Shown: positions 40,116 to 49,032 of the stretch, piece by piece
Position numbering within the stretch: position 1 is the first letter of the stretch
How the letters are laid out: each line of letters begins with the position of its first letter
Source: Muscardinus avellanarius
Taxonomy: Eukaryota; Chordata; Mammalia; Rodentia; Gliridae
DNA length: 64,000 nucleotides
Assembly: GCA_963383645.1 (NCBI GenBank)
Contig: OY726573.1
Coordinates: 21,106,845-21,170,844 of the forward strand
Direction: 5' to 3'
Translations under genes and position numbers: made by a program
Notes under the pieces: generated by a model
The model's database searches: none
What the model saw: only the letters and a program-made list of their open reading frames with translations
What the model was told of the DNA's origin: nothing

Positions 40116-40488
40116 TTACATATTAGGATAGATTTTTTTTCTGAAAAGTAAATATATAAATATATGATAGTTTCACCTAAAAAAAAAGAAAAAAAAATTT
40201 TCTGGTAAGAAAGAAAGCAAAAAGAAATATTAAAATGTTATCTTTAAGTTATCAAAAGCTTGGTATCAGACAAATGAAACTATTATGTTAGATTATCATT
40301 TTTAATTTTGGATAAATTGCTATAATACTAGATGTCAACCACTAAGCCAAGCATGGGAAGGAGGGATGGGGAGGGAATGGGGTGGGGATCGGGTGGGGGC
40401 TGACTGGCGATGTGTGCATGTATGTCTACAAAAGTTTGTATCCCACTATGATGTATGAATACAGTGCACCAATTAAAAATAAAAAAAG

Positions 40489-41170
40489 ACATAGTCTGGC
40501 AATGTGGATTAAAAAAATAATCCAAATATATGCTTTTGCAAAAACCTCAGCTTACAGCCAAAGACATTCACAAACTGAAAATGAAAGGATGGAAAAAGAT
40601 ATATCATGCTAATGGAGACCAAAAACAGGCAGGGCTAACGCTGATATCCAACAAAACAGACTTTAAGCTAAAAAAACACATCTGAAGAGACAAAGCAGGG
40701 CACCTATTTTATACTTTATTTATACTTTATTCCTTTTGTTAAAAGGAACAATCCACCAAGAAGATATAATGATAGTAAATGTTTAGGCCCCAAATGTGAG
40801 TGCACCCACATTTGTAAAACAAACTCTCCAGGACATCAGATCTCAAATAGACCCAAATACAACAATATTTGGAGACTTCAACACACTTCTTACACCACTA
40901 GATTGATCTTCAGGGCAAAAGATGAGTAAAGAATCTTCAGAACTAAAGAAAACTATAAACCAAATGGACCTAATAGACATATACAGAATATTTCAACCAG
41001 TAACAGCAGAAGACACATTCTTCTCAGCAGCCCATAGAACGTTCTCCAAAATAGATCACATCCTGGGCCTCAAAGCAAGCACCAGCAAATTCAAATGATG
41101 TAATATAATTCCCTGCATCTTTTCAGACCACAATGGAAAGAAAGCAGAAACCAACAACAGGAAGACCAAA
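40489..41170 (+). pseudogene. Host L1 ORF2, endonuclease domain
   Basis: Frame fragments include SLAMWIKK, NIYAPN-like and GDFNT-like blocks (TTTGGAGACTTCAACACAC), KIDHILGLKAS, and SDHNG near 41,123, which carries the catalytic Asp-His pair of the APE-type nuclease. Stops and frameshifts occur throughout. Confidence 0.85.
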
Positions 41171-41177
41171 AGAAACT

Positions 41178-41391
41178 TTTTTTGTGTGGTATTGGTGGGG
41201 GTGGAACCCAGAGGCTTTCTACCTCTGGGCTATACTCCCAGCTCTATTTTATATTTTTATTTGGAAATGGTCTCACTAAGTTGCTGGGAGCCTCACTAAG
41301 TAGCTGAGGCTGGCTTCAAACCTGTGCAATGTTCCTGTCTCAGCCTCCCAAGTGCAGAGATTACAAGCATGTGCCACCATGCCCATCTAAG
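41178..41391 (-). mobile_element. SINE in host ORF2
   Basis: GTATTGGTGGGGGTGGAACCC ... ATTTGGAAATGGTCTCACTA ... TTACAAGCATGTGCCACCAT. AAGAAAC flanks both sides. Confidence 0.88.
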
Positions 41392-42095
41392 AAACTATTA
41401 AAATACATGGAGATTGAAAAATATACTATTGAATGATGAGAGGATAAGAACAGAAAATAGGGGAGAAATAAAGAAATTTCTGGAATTAAATGAAAATAGT
41501 GACACAACTTCCCAAAATCTATGTGACACTTTAAAGGCAGTGTTAAGAGGAAAGTTATAGCATTGAGCACCCACATAAGAAGAACAGAGAATCGCCAAGT
41601 AAACAACCTAATGACACATCTCAACGACCTAGAAAGACTGCAACAGTCTAATCCCAAAGCCAAAAGAAGGCAGGAAATTATTAAAATCAAGCAGAAATAA
41701 ATTAGAGAACAAAAAATTTTTCAAAGAATCAACAAAACAAAAAGCTGGTTCTTTGAAATGATTAATAAGATTGACAAAGCCCTGGCCAACCTAACCAAAA
41801 GAAAGAGAGAATCAACTCAAATTATTAAAATCAGAAATGAAAAAGGAGACATCACCACAAACAGTGTGGAAATTCAAAGGATTATCAGAAACTATTTTGA
41901 AAATTTATACTCCAATAGACTAGAAAACATGGAAGAAATCGATAGGTTTCTAAGCACATATAACCTACCTAAAATGAACCAAGAGGACATAGTAAGCTTA
42001 AACCAACCAAATAGCAAGTAAAGAAATAGAAAGAGCAATAAAAAATTCTGCCATCAAAGAAAAGCCCAGGCCCTGACAGGTTTCCAGCCGAAATC
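41392..42095 (+). pseudogene. Host L1 ORF2, region between nuclease and RT
   Basis: An open stretch at 41,758-42,018 reads [38 protein letters not shown] and [18 protein letters not shown], the conserved linker before the reverse transcriptase. Confidence 0.88.
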
Positions 42096-42304
42096 TTTTT
42101 TTTTTTTTTTTTTTTTTTTTTGGTGGTGGTGGTGGTGGTACTGGGGTTCCTGGAAACCCTTCTACCTCCAGGCTACACTCCCAAATCTATTTTTTATATT
42201 ATTTTTTTAATTTGGAAACAGGGTCTCTTAAGTCAGCGAGGCTGACTTCAAACCTGTCTCTGCCTCCCAAGCACGGGGATTACAAGCGTGTGCCACCACA
42301 CCCG
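42096..42304 (-). mobile_element. Type C SINE in host ORF2
   Basis: GGTACTGGGGTTCCTGGAAA, GGTCTCTTAAGTCAGCGAGG and CCAAGCACGGGGATTACAAG. TCCAGCCGAAATC (42,083-42,095) and TCCAGCTGAATTC (42,307-42,319) are the duplicated target. Confidence 0.93.
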
Positions 42305-43572
42305 GCTCCAGCTGAATTCTATAAAACCTTCAGTGAAGACCTAATCCCAATACTTCACAACTTGTTCCAGGAAACTGAAAGAGATGGAATTCTCCCAAAT
42401 TCCTTCTATGAGGCCAGTATCACATTAATCCCCATACCAAATAAAGATACCTCAAGAAAGAAAAATTACAGACCAATATACTTGATGAACATAGATGCAA
42501 AAATTCTAAACAAAATACTAGCTATATGCATTCAAAACTGTATCAAGAGAATTGTACACCACGACCAGGTTGGTTTCATCCCAGAAAAGCAAGGCTGGTT
42601 CAACGTACGCAAATCAATACACATTATTCACCACATATATAGAACTCAGAACAATATGCTGAAAAAGCATTTGACAAAATTCAAAATTTGACAAAATTCA
42701 ACGCCCATTCATGTTAGAAACACTGCCGAAAATTGGAATAGAAGAAACATATTTCAACATTATTAAGGCAATTATACAACAAACCTAAAGCCAACATCAT
42801 ATTGAATGGGGGAAAATTGCAATAATTTTCTCTAAAAGCAGGAACAAGAAAAGAATACCCACTATCACCAATCCTTTTCAATATAGTCCTCCAGACTCTT
42901 GACACAGCAATAAGACAAGAGAAGGAAATCAAAGGAATTCAAATAGGAAGAGAGGAATTAAAACTATCCTTAATCCTTTATCTAGAAAACCCAGAGAACT
43001 CAACCAAAAGACTACTGGAGCTGGTTAACCAATTCAGCAAAGTTTCAGGATACAAAATCAATCTAAAGAAATCAGTTGTTTTTCTTTATGCCAACAATGA
43101 ATCCACAATGAAAGAAATAAAGAAAACAATTCCATTCACTATAACCTCTAAATCAATAAAATACCTAGGAATAGACCTAACCAAAATGTAAAAGACCTCT
43201 ACAATGAAAATTATAAAACATTAAAGAAAGAAACTGAAAAAAACCTTGGAAGATGAAAAGATCTCCCTTGCTCATGGATAGGCAGAATAAATATCATCAA
43301 AATGGCCATTCTGCCAAAAGTGATCTACAGATTCAATGCAATTCCTATCAAAATACTAACAACATTCTTCATAGACCTAGAAAAATCAGTCATGAATTTT
43401 ATATGGAGAAATAAAAGGCCCAGAAGAGCCAAAGCAATCCTCAGCAATAAGACCAGGCAGGTGGCATCACAATTTCTGACTTCAAATTATACTATAGAGC
43501 AATAGTAGTAAAAACACCATAGTATTGGCACAACAACAGGCATACAGACCAGTGGAACAGAAGATACAGAAA
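42305..43572 (+). pseudogene. Host L1 ORF2, reverse transcriptase domain, catalytic motif deleted
   Basis: Recognisable blocks: [72 protein letters not shown], then [37 protein letters not shown] and [17 protein letters not shown]. The (F/Y)ADD catalytic block expected between KLSL and YLENP is absent, a 15-bp in-frame loss at about 42,970. The sequence around 42,690 also shows a short duplication (ACAAAATTCAAA...). Confidence 0.9.
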
Positions 43573-43788
43573 CAGCCGGGCGTGGTGGCGCACGCTTGTA
43601 ATCCCCGCGCTTGGGAGGCAGAGACAGGAGGATCGTGCAGGTTCGAAGACAGCCGCGCTGGCTTAAGAGACCCTGTTTCCACATAAAAAAAGTAAAAAAT
43701 AGGTCTGGGAGTGTAGCCCGTGGAAGTGTAGCCCGGAGGTAGAAGGGCTTCCAGGAACCCCAGTACCACCAAAAAAATTAAAATAAAA
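43573..43788 (+). mobile_element. Type C SINE with duplicated A-box segment
   Basis: GCCGGGCGTGGTGGCGCACG, CCGCGCTGGCTTAAGAGACC, then GGGAGTGTAGCCCGTGGAAG followed by TGTAGCCCGGAGGTAG (tandem duplicate) and GGGCTTCCAGGAACCCC. GAAGATACAGAAA flanks it at 43,560-43,572 and 43,789-43,801. Confidence 0.95.
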
Positions 43789-44410
43789 GAAGATACAGAA
43801 AGAAACCCACACACCTATAGTCATTAATCTTTGACAAAGGGGCCAAACTCATATGCTGAAGAAAAGACAGCCTTTTCAACAAATGGTGTTGGGAGAACTG
43901 GCTATCCATTTGTAGAAAGATGGAACTAAATCCTTACCTCTCTTGTGCACAGGAATCAACTCGAGATGGATCAATGACTTATAAATTAGACCAGAGACTG
44001 TGAAGTTATCAGAGGAGGGCATAGGCTCAATACTCCAACATATAGGCACAGGCAGTAACTTTCTCAACAAGACCTCTAAAGCGCAGGAAATTAAAGTTAA
44101 GAATTAACAAGTGGGATGACATCAAACTAAAAAGTTTCTTCTCATCAAAGGAAACCATCAAGAACCTAAGAGAAAGCCTACAGAATGGGAGAAGATCTTT
44201 ACCAGCCACCACTCTGACAGAGGGCTTATATCCAGAATATACAAAGAGCTCAAAAGACTCTACACTAGCAAAACAAATAACTCAATCAAGAAATGGGCAA
44301 CTAAAGTGCATAGACACTTCACAAAATAAGAGATACAAATGGCCAATAGAAACATGAAAAGATGTTCAACATCATTAGCCGTCAGGGAGATGCAAATCAA
44401 AACTACATTG
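43789..44410 (+). pseudogene. Host L1 ORF2, C-terminal region
   Basis: Fragments such as TTTGACAAAGGGGCCAAAC, TGGAACTAAATCCTTACCTC (ELNPYL), GATGACATCAAACTAAAAAG and GAAATGGGCAACTAAAGTGC match ORF2 C-terminal order. Confidence 0.88.
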
Positions 44411-44625
44411 AAAGCCGGGCGTGGTGGCGCACGCTTGTAATCCCAGCATTCGGGAGGCTGAGACCTGGAGGATCGTGGTTCGCGGACAGCCTCAGCTACT
44501 TAGTGAGGCCCTCTGCAACTCAGTGAGACCCGGTTTCAAAATAAAGAATAAAAAATAAGGGCAGGGGGTGTAGCCCGGAGGTCAAATGCCCCTGGGTTCC
44601 ATCCCCAGACCCAAAAAAAAAAAAA
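44411..44625 (+). mobile_element. Young type A SINE in host ORF2
   Basis: GCCGGGCGTGGTGGCGCACG, CAGCATTCGGGAGGCTGAGA, GGGCAGGGGGTGTAGCCCGG and CCATCCCCAGACCC. AAAACTACATTG is duplicated at 44,398-44,409 and 44,627-44,638. Confidence 0.93.
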
Positions 44626-45380
44626 AAAAAACTACATTGAGATTCCCTCTAACCCCAGTCAGAGTGGCAAGCATAAAGAAATCAAACAACAAATGCTGGT
44701 GAGGATGTGGGGAAAGAGGAACTCTTTTACACTGTTGGTGAGAGTGCAAACTAGTTCAGCTGCTGTGGAGATCAGTATGGAGATTCCTTAGAAAACTGGG
44801 AATAGATCCACCATATGATCCAGCTCTACCACTCCTGATTATCTCTCCAAAGGGGTTGAAATCAGAGAACTACAGTAACATCTGCACACCCATGTTCATA
44901 GCAGCACAATTCATAAGAGCCAAAATATGGAACCAACCTAGCTCTCCATCAACAGATGAATGGATTGCAAAATTATGAAAAATACACACAATGGAATTCT
45001 ATTCAGCTATAAAGAAGAACAAAATCATGTCATTCTCAAGAAGATGGAAAGACCTGGAGAATATTATGTTAAGTGAGATCAGCCAGGCACAGAAAGAGAA
45101 GGGACATGTTTTCTCTAATATGCCCAAAGTAGGGACTCCAGATAATGGAGGGGAAGCCTCAGCAAAGCTAGAATGGAAGGAGAGGAGAGGAAGAAGGCTG
45201 AGGTTGATTAATGGAGGAGCTACATCCAGATATGTGTAAAAGTATGAATATAGCATGGTTAACCTGGACACTCACTGTTGGGAGGGGAGAAGGGGAAGGG
45301 AGGTGTGGGAAGGGCACCAAGCACAGTCTGAATATGTTCCACATTTTTAATACGTTCCACATAAAAATAAAAATAAATAA
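44626..45380 (+). pseudogene. Host L1 ORF2 tail and 3' UTR
   Basis: The last ORF2p residues are visible at 44,991-45,110 (MEFYSAIKKNKIMSFSRRWK, LENIMLSEISQAQ). The 3' UTR contains GGAGGGGAGAAGGGGAAGGG and ends in an A-rich tail. It differs from the GCACCAATAAAA terminus of the half-L1 copies. Confidence 0.85.
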
Positions 45381-45389
45381 AATAAATAA

Positions 45390-45557
45390 CTACCTTCAAG
45401 CTTTACCTCAGCCCTATTTTTTTATTCTTTATTTGGAAACAGGGTCTCATTGAGTTGCAAAAGGCCTTACTAAGTAGCCAAGGCTGTCTGTGAACTAAGA
45501 TCCTCCTGTCTCAGCCTTCCAAATGCTAGGATTACAAGCGCGCACTACCACACCAGC
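45390..45557 (-). mobile_element. SINE (reverse arm of an inverted pair)
   Basis: CCTTCAAGCTTTACCTCAGC ... TTTGGAAACAGGGTCTCATT ... ATTACAAGCGCGCACTACC. Confidence 0.82.
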
Positions 45558-45685
45558 AGATCACAGGTTTGCTGCCAGCCTTAGCTACTTGGTGAGACCC
45601 TGTTTCAAAACAAACAATAAAAAAACAGGGCTGAGGGTAGAGCTCGGATGTAGAATGTCCCTGGGTTCCATCCCCAATACCACAA
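45558..45685 (+). mobile_element. SINE, 5'-truncated (forward arm of an inverted pair)
   Basis: AGATCACAGGTTTGCTGCCA ... GGGTAGAGCTCGGATGTAGA ... TTCCATCCCCAATACCAC, back to back with the preceding reverse SINE with no spacer. Confidence 0.8.
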
Positions 45686-45765
45686 GAAGAAGAAGAAGAG
45701 AAGAAGAAGAAGAAGAGAGAGGAGGAGGAGGAGGAGGAGGAGGAGGAGGAGGAGGAGGAGGGAAA
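45684..45765 (+). repeat. (AAG)n(GAG)n purine repeat
   Basis: AGAAGAAGAAGAAG then GAGGAGGAGGAGG over about 80 bases. One strand is purine-only. Confidence 0.95.
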
Positions 45766-45864
45766 AGGAAACACTGGAATGAAATACATTATGATATTCC
45801 CATTATCACTGGTTATCTGGAGGAAGGCTTGGACACTAGAGGCTGCCTGAAGATGATGCCCACT

Positions 45865-45880
45865 AAAGATTACAAGGCCA
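45865..45880 (+). repeat. Target-site duplication, left, 50-bp-monomer composite
   Basis: AAAGATTACAAGGCCA, exactly repeated at 46,628-46,643. Confidence 0.96.
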
Positions 45881-46180
45881 CCCGGTAGACTCTGCTCCCG
45901 CCCTCTCTGGCTCCAGTACTGGCCTTGTCTCATGGCAGTCTCCGATCCCAGCCTCGGGGGCCCCAGCACCTGCCTTGCCTTTAGGCTAGCTCCTATCTCA
46001 GCCTCGCTGGCTCCAGCTACAGACTCACCAAATGGCAGGCATCAATCCTGGCCTTGCTGACCCCGGTGCTGGCCTCACCACATGGCAGGTTCCGATCTTA
46101 GCCTCTGAGGCCCCAGCACCCTCCTTGCCTCACGGCAGACTCCGGTCCCAGCCTCACTGGCCCCGGCACCGGGTAGCCAG
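45881..46180 (+). repeat. Tandem array, 6 x 50 bp
   Basis: Units start at 45,881, 45,931, 45,981, 46,031, 46,081 and 46,131 with no length variation. The shared core is ATGGCAG..TCCGATC..AGCCT followed by CTGGCCCCAGCACC and TGCCTTGCCTC-like bases. Units differ at many positions, so the array is not recent slippage. Confidence 0.9.
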
Positions 46181-46627
46181 GCCAGTGCCGGGGCCTTCAA
46201 GAGTGGGATAGGAACTTGCAAAGCGGCATACACAGAGAAATATCACAGGGGAAAAAAAATCTGATGCTCTCCCTAATATGCAAAACTAGGAAGAAATGGG
46301 TACTAGGAAGGAATCTAATAGAAGAGGGGACCCTATGGAGGAGCAATTAAGGTGACCAATTAGAGGGGATGGGATGGGGGAAGACGGAATCTCTTTAAAG
46401 CACATGATGTATGTAAATAAATATATCAATATTAAACAATAAATCAAGCATGGGATTGAGGGAGGGGGAAGGAGTGGGATGGGGATTGGAAAAAGGTTGA
46501 TTGGATTATGTGTACTTGGATATCTTAACAAATCTTGTATTCCATTGTGATGTTTGACTACAATGCACCAATAAAAATATATTTAAAAAAATAAATATTC
46601 TAAGTCTTTAAAAAAAAAAGGGAAAAA
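46181..46627 (+). other. L1-type 3' end of the composite
   Basis: Bases 46,261-46,290 parallel the L1 ORF2 C-terminus seen at 45,108 and 1942 (TCTCTAATATG). The terminal TTGTGATGTTTGACTACAAT and GCACCAATAAAA match half-L1 termini (ATGATGTATGAATACAGTGC). Confidence 0.75.
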
Positions 46628-46643
46628 AAAGATTACAAGGCCA

Positions 46644-47102
46644 GTTCTTTGCCCTCCCTCCATCTGCTCACCCCCATTCAGCTGGGTCACTCCCAACCTT
46701 CCCCAGCTACAGCCGAGCATCCGAGTACTTCTCCCTGCATGATGGGCCAGAAGATGGGCACTAGCGCCCTCTATGGGAAAGTGTGGGTGGTGCAAGGAGG
46801 AAAAGAAAGTCTAGTTCTAGAATGGCAGCTATATTGCCCTCTGGCTTCTCTCTGTGGCAAAAGATAAGCAATTACCAAGTGTCAGAACACACATGGGTTC
46901 CAGCCCTGGTTCTAACACTAAATGTAGCTGTGGGGAAACATTTAAACTCCCTCCTCCTCCGGTTTTTCACCTGTGAAGAAAAGCAGCCATATTTTGAGAG
47001 GCTCCCATGAACAGAAACTTCAAACCTTCATTTCACTTATCCCTCACCTGAGCGTATCCACTTTCCAGGTGAAGAATTAAGAAACTGCCCAAAGTCAAAG
47101 GA
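46644..47102. other. Non-repetitive stretch with a MIR remnant
   Basis: 46,885-46,985 (GTTCCAGCCCTGGTTCTAAC, CCTCCGGTTTTTCACCTGTG) is forward MIR. Nothing else is recognised. Confidence 0.5.
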
Positions 47103-47220
47103 CTGGTGGGATGTCACACAACTATAATCCCAGTACCTGGAAGGCTGAGAAAGGAGGATCACAGATTCAAAGCCAGCCTCTGCAAACTTAGTGAGACCCT
47201 GTTTCAAAAGATAAAAAATA

Positions 47221-47426
47221 ACGCTGGGCGTGGTGGCACACACTTGTAATCCCCGCGCTTGGGAGGTGGAGACAGGAGGATCACGCTGGTTCGAAGCCAG
47301 CCTCGCTGGCTTAAGAGACCCTGTTTCCAAATAAAAAAGTTAAAAAATAGGTCTGGGAGTGTAGCCCGTGGGAGTGTATCCCGGAGGTAGAAGGGCTTCC
47401 AGGAACCCCAGTACCACAAAAAAAAA
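47221..47426 (+). mobile_element. Type C SINE with duplicated A-box segment
   Basis: AAAGATAAAAAATA flanks it at 47,207-47,220 and 47,427-47,440. GGGAGTGTAGCCCGTGGGAG then TGTATCCCGGAGGTAG is the same tandem duplication as in the 43,573 copy, and GGGCTTCCAGGAACCCC follows. Confidence 0.95.
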
Positions 47427-47440
47427 AGATAAAAAATAAA

Positions 47441-47670
47441 GCTGTGCGTGGTGGTACACACTTGTAATCCCATTACTTGGGGGGCTGAGGCAGGAGGATC
47501 ACAGGTTCAAGGACAACCTTAGTAAGTAGTGAGATGCCTAACAACCTAGCAGGACCCTGTTTCAGAACAAAAATAAATTGGGGTGTGGCTCACAGATAAA
47601 ACACCCCCTGAATTCAATTCCTAGTACTACAAAAAATAACAATAAATAAATAAATAAATAAATAAATAAA
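47441..47670 (+). mobile_element. Old SINE with (AAAT)n tail
   Basis: AGCTGTGCGTGGTGGTACAC ... GGGGTGTGGCTCACAGATAA ... ATTCAATTCCTAGTACT. Confidence 0.82.
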
Positions 47671-47735
47671 TAGGACTGGGGTTGTAGCTTGGAGATAGAA
47701 TGCCCCTGGGTTCAGCCTCAAGAAGCAAAATAAAC

Positions 47736-48154
47736 AAATAAATAAAAAGCTGGTGGGTGGCAGTGGCAGAACTCATACTCAGAAGCCCCACCTCGAGCCC
47801 TTTGCCATCCTTGTAGGGAAGGCTCATGGCAGAGCAGGCCCCACGGGGAGGTGGTATTCAAGGTGAAACACTGACAGGCTGGGCTTGAGCACACCCAAGT
47901 TTCCCTCGGCCTCTGACAATACCAGATGAAGAGCAACCTCAACTTGAGTCAGGACCAGCAAACCTGAGCCTGGCAAGCTTGGCGAGAGATCTGCTGTGGC
48001 AGATGTACATGGACTCAGGTGGAAGCTGGCTGTGGGGACAGGGAGAGACAGGGAGCTCCCCAGACACTATTTTCAAAACAGGCTGCAGCTCAAAAACAGC
48101 ATGTTCATGATTCATTCATCTGATTTTCCTGGATGAAGATAGAGGGAGTGCCGA
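47736..48154. other. Non-repetitive stretch, no gene seen
   Basis: No exon or repeat recognised. Confidence 0.45.
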
Positions 48155-48155
48155 G

Positions 48156-48340
48156 CCAGCATGGTGGTACCTGCTGTAATCTCAAAGACCTGGGAGGCTG
48201 ACAGGAAGATCACAGGTTCAAGGTTAGCCTGAGCAACTTAGGGAGACTCTGTTTCATAATAAAAAATCAAAAAGGGCTGGGGATAGAGCTCAGTGGTAGA
48301 GCACCCCTGGGTTCAATCCCCCTGTACCAAAATGCAAACA
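48156..48340 (+). mobile_element. Old B1-dID SINE
   Basis: GCCAGCATGGTGGTACCTGC ... GGGATAGAGCTCAGTGGTAG ... GTTCAATCCCCCTGTACC. GCTCAGTGGTAGAGC is closer to tRNA-Ala than in younger copies. Confidence 0.82.
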
Positions 48341-48519
48341 AACAAAAAGAGGGGGTGCTGGTGAACACCAAGCAATGGAGCCTTCAGAGGATCCCGCCTG
48401 AACCCCTGGGATGACACAGTGAGGGAGAAGACATCTAGCCCTGCCAAGCCCATCCCAACTGCAAATCCACAGGCAAGATAAATGTCACCATTACTGTAAG
48501 CAATAAGCTTCCAGAAGGC

Positions 48520-48731
48520 TTTTTTTTTTTTTCCATACTGGGCATGGAGCCCAGGGGTGTTCTACCTCCGAGCTATACTCCCAACCCTATTGTTTCTTTT
48601 TTATTTCAAAACAGGGTCTCACTGAGTTGCAAAGGGCCTCACTAAGTAGCTGAGGCTGTCCTCAAATCACAATCCTCCTCTTTCAGCCTCCCAAATGCTG
48701 GGATTACAAGCATGTGCCACCGCACCTGGCT
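48520..48731 (-). mobile_element. B1-dID SINE
   Basis: CATACTGGGCATGGAGCCCA ... CAAAACAGGGTCTCACTGAG ... ACAAGCATGTGCCACCGCAC. GAAGGCT occurs on both sides. Confidence 0.88.
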
Positions 48732-48894
48732 TGGAAGGCTTATTATGTGGCATTAGATAAATGGACCAGCAGCAGATCCAGGGTTTGAATCTTAGGAACT
48801 GGCTCCTAAGCCTGCGCCTCTAGCTGCTCTACATGGGCTCTGCTGTGTGAGAGGGAGTACAGAAGAAGGCTCTAGAACTTGGTCTGGAGTGCAG

Positions 48895-49030
48895 ACTTTC
48901 TTCATTCATCAGTTCAACAAATGTGTGCTGCATCCCTTCTATGTTCTGGGCTCTCTGCAAGTTTTGAGCAGTTAGGTAGAAAGTCAGGTAGATCCCTGCT
49001 CTGAGCGGGGGCTACAAAGTAGAAGATAAA
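48895..49030 (-). repeat. L2 LINE 3' fragment
   Basis: TTCATCAGTTCAACAAATGT, CTGCATCCCTTCTATGTTCT and AGATCCCTGCTCTGAGCG follow reverse-strand L2 order. Confidence 0.65.
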
Positions 49031-49032
49031 AG

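Larger units (their letters stand above)
37579..40488 (+). mobile_element. Half-L1 (ORF1-only) retroposon, copy 2
   Basis: It is nearly identical to copy 1 from GGGAAGATGGCGACCGAGAA through the 3' terminus GTGCACCAATTAAAAATAAA, with its own exact 11-bp duplication, so it is an independent insertion and not a segmental duplicate. It lacks the type C SINE and has a longer 5' region because of a four-unit tandem repeat. ORF1 carries a frameshift and a nonsense change. Confidence 0.9.
32285..45380 (+). mobile_element. Older L1 element, probably near full length, with nested insertions
   Basis: Order: 5' region (32,285-33,420), ORF1 (33,632-37,400, interrupted), ORF2 (37,497-about 45,200, interrupted) and a 3' UTR ending TACGTTCCACATAAAAATA at about 45,380. 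Without insertions it would be about 6 kb. Insertions: type B SINE (33,424), half-L1 copy 1 (33,922), half-L1 copy 2 (37,579), and SINEs at 41,178, 42,098, 43,573 and 44,411. Many frameshifts make it inactive. The 5' boundary is inferred from where L1M sequence ends. Confidence 0.75.
45881..46627 (+). mobile_element. Composite retroposon: six 50-bp monomers + L1-type 3' end
   Basis: The element is exactly bounded by a 16-bp perfect duplication and has an A-rich 3' end. Its first 300 bases are six 50-bp monomers. From about 46,240 it resembles an L1 ORF2 tail and 3' UTR (GATGCTCTCCCTAATATGCA; GATTGAGGGAGGGGGAAGG; GCACCAATAAAAATA). No ORF1, nuclease or reverse transcriptase is present. The layout recalls primate SVA (VNTR plus retroelement 3' part) or an internally deleted or spliced L1 whose promoter is a monomer array. 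I favour the latter as the simpler origin. Confidence 0.85.
47103..47735 (+). mobile_element. Outer SINE with two SINEs in its linker
   Basis: The left half ends at AAAGATAAAAAATA (47,220). The right half (ACTGGGGTTGTAGCTTGGAG ... GGTTCAGCCTCAAGAAGC) resumes at about 47,673. Confidence 0.8.

Noticed and set aside
33922..40488. Segmental tandem duplication as the cause of the two half-L1 copies
   Set aside because: Each copy has different flanks (ORF1 versus ORF2 of the host L1) and its own target-site duplication.
36784..46500. G-quadruplex-like patches as independent regulatory elements
   Set aside because: The G-rich tracts sit in L1-type 3' UTRs, where they are a normal family feature.
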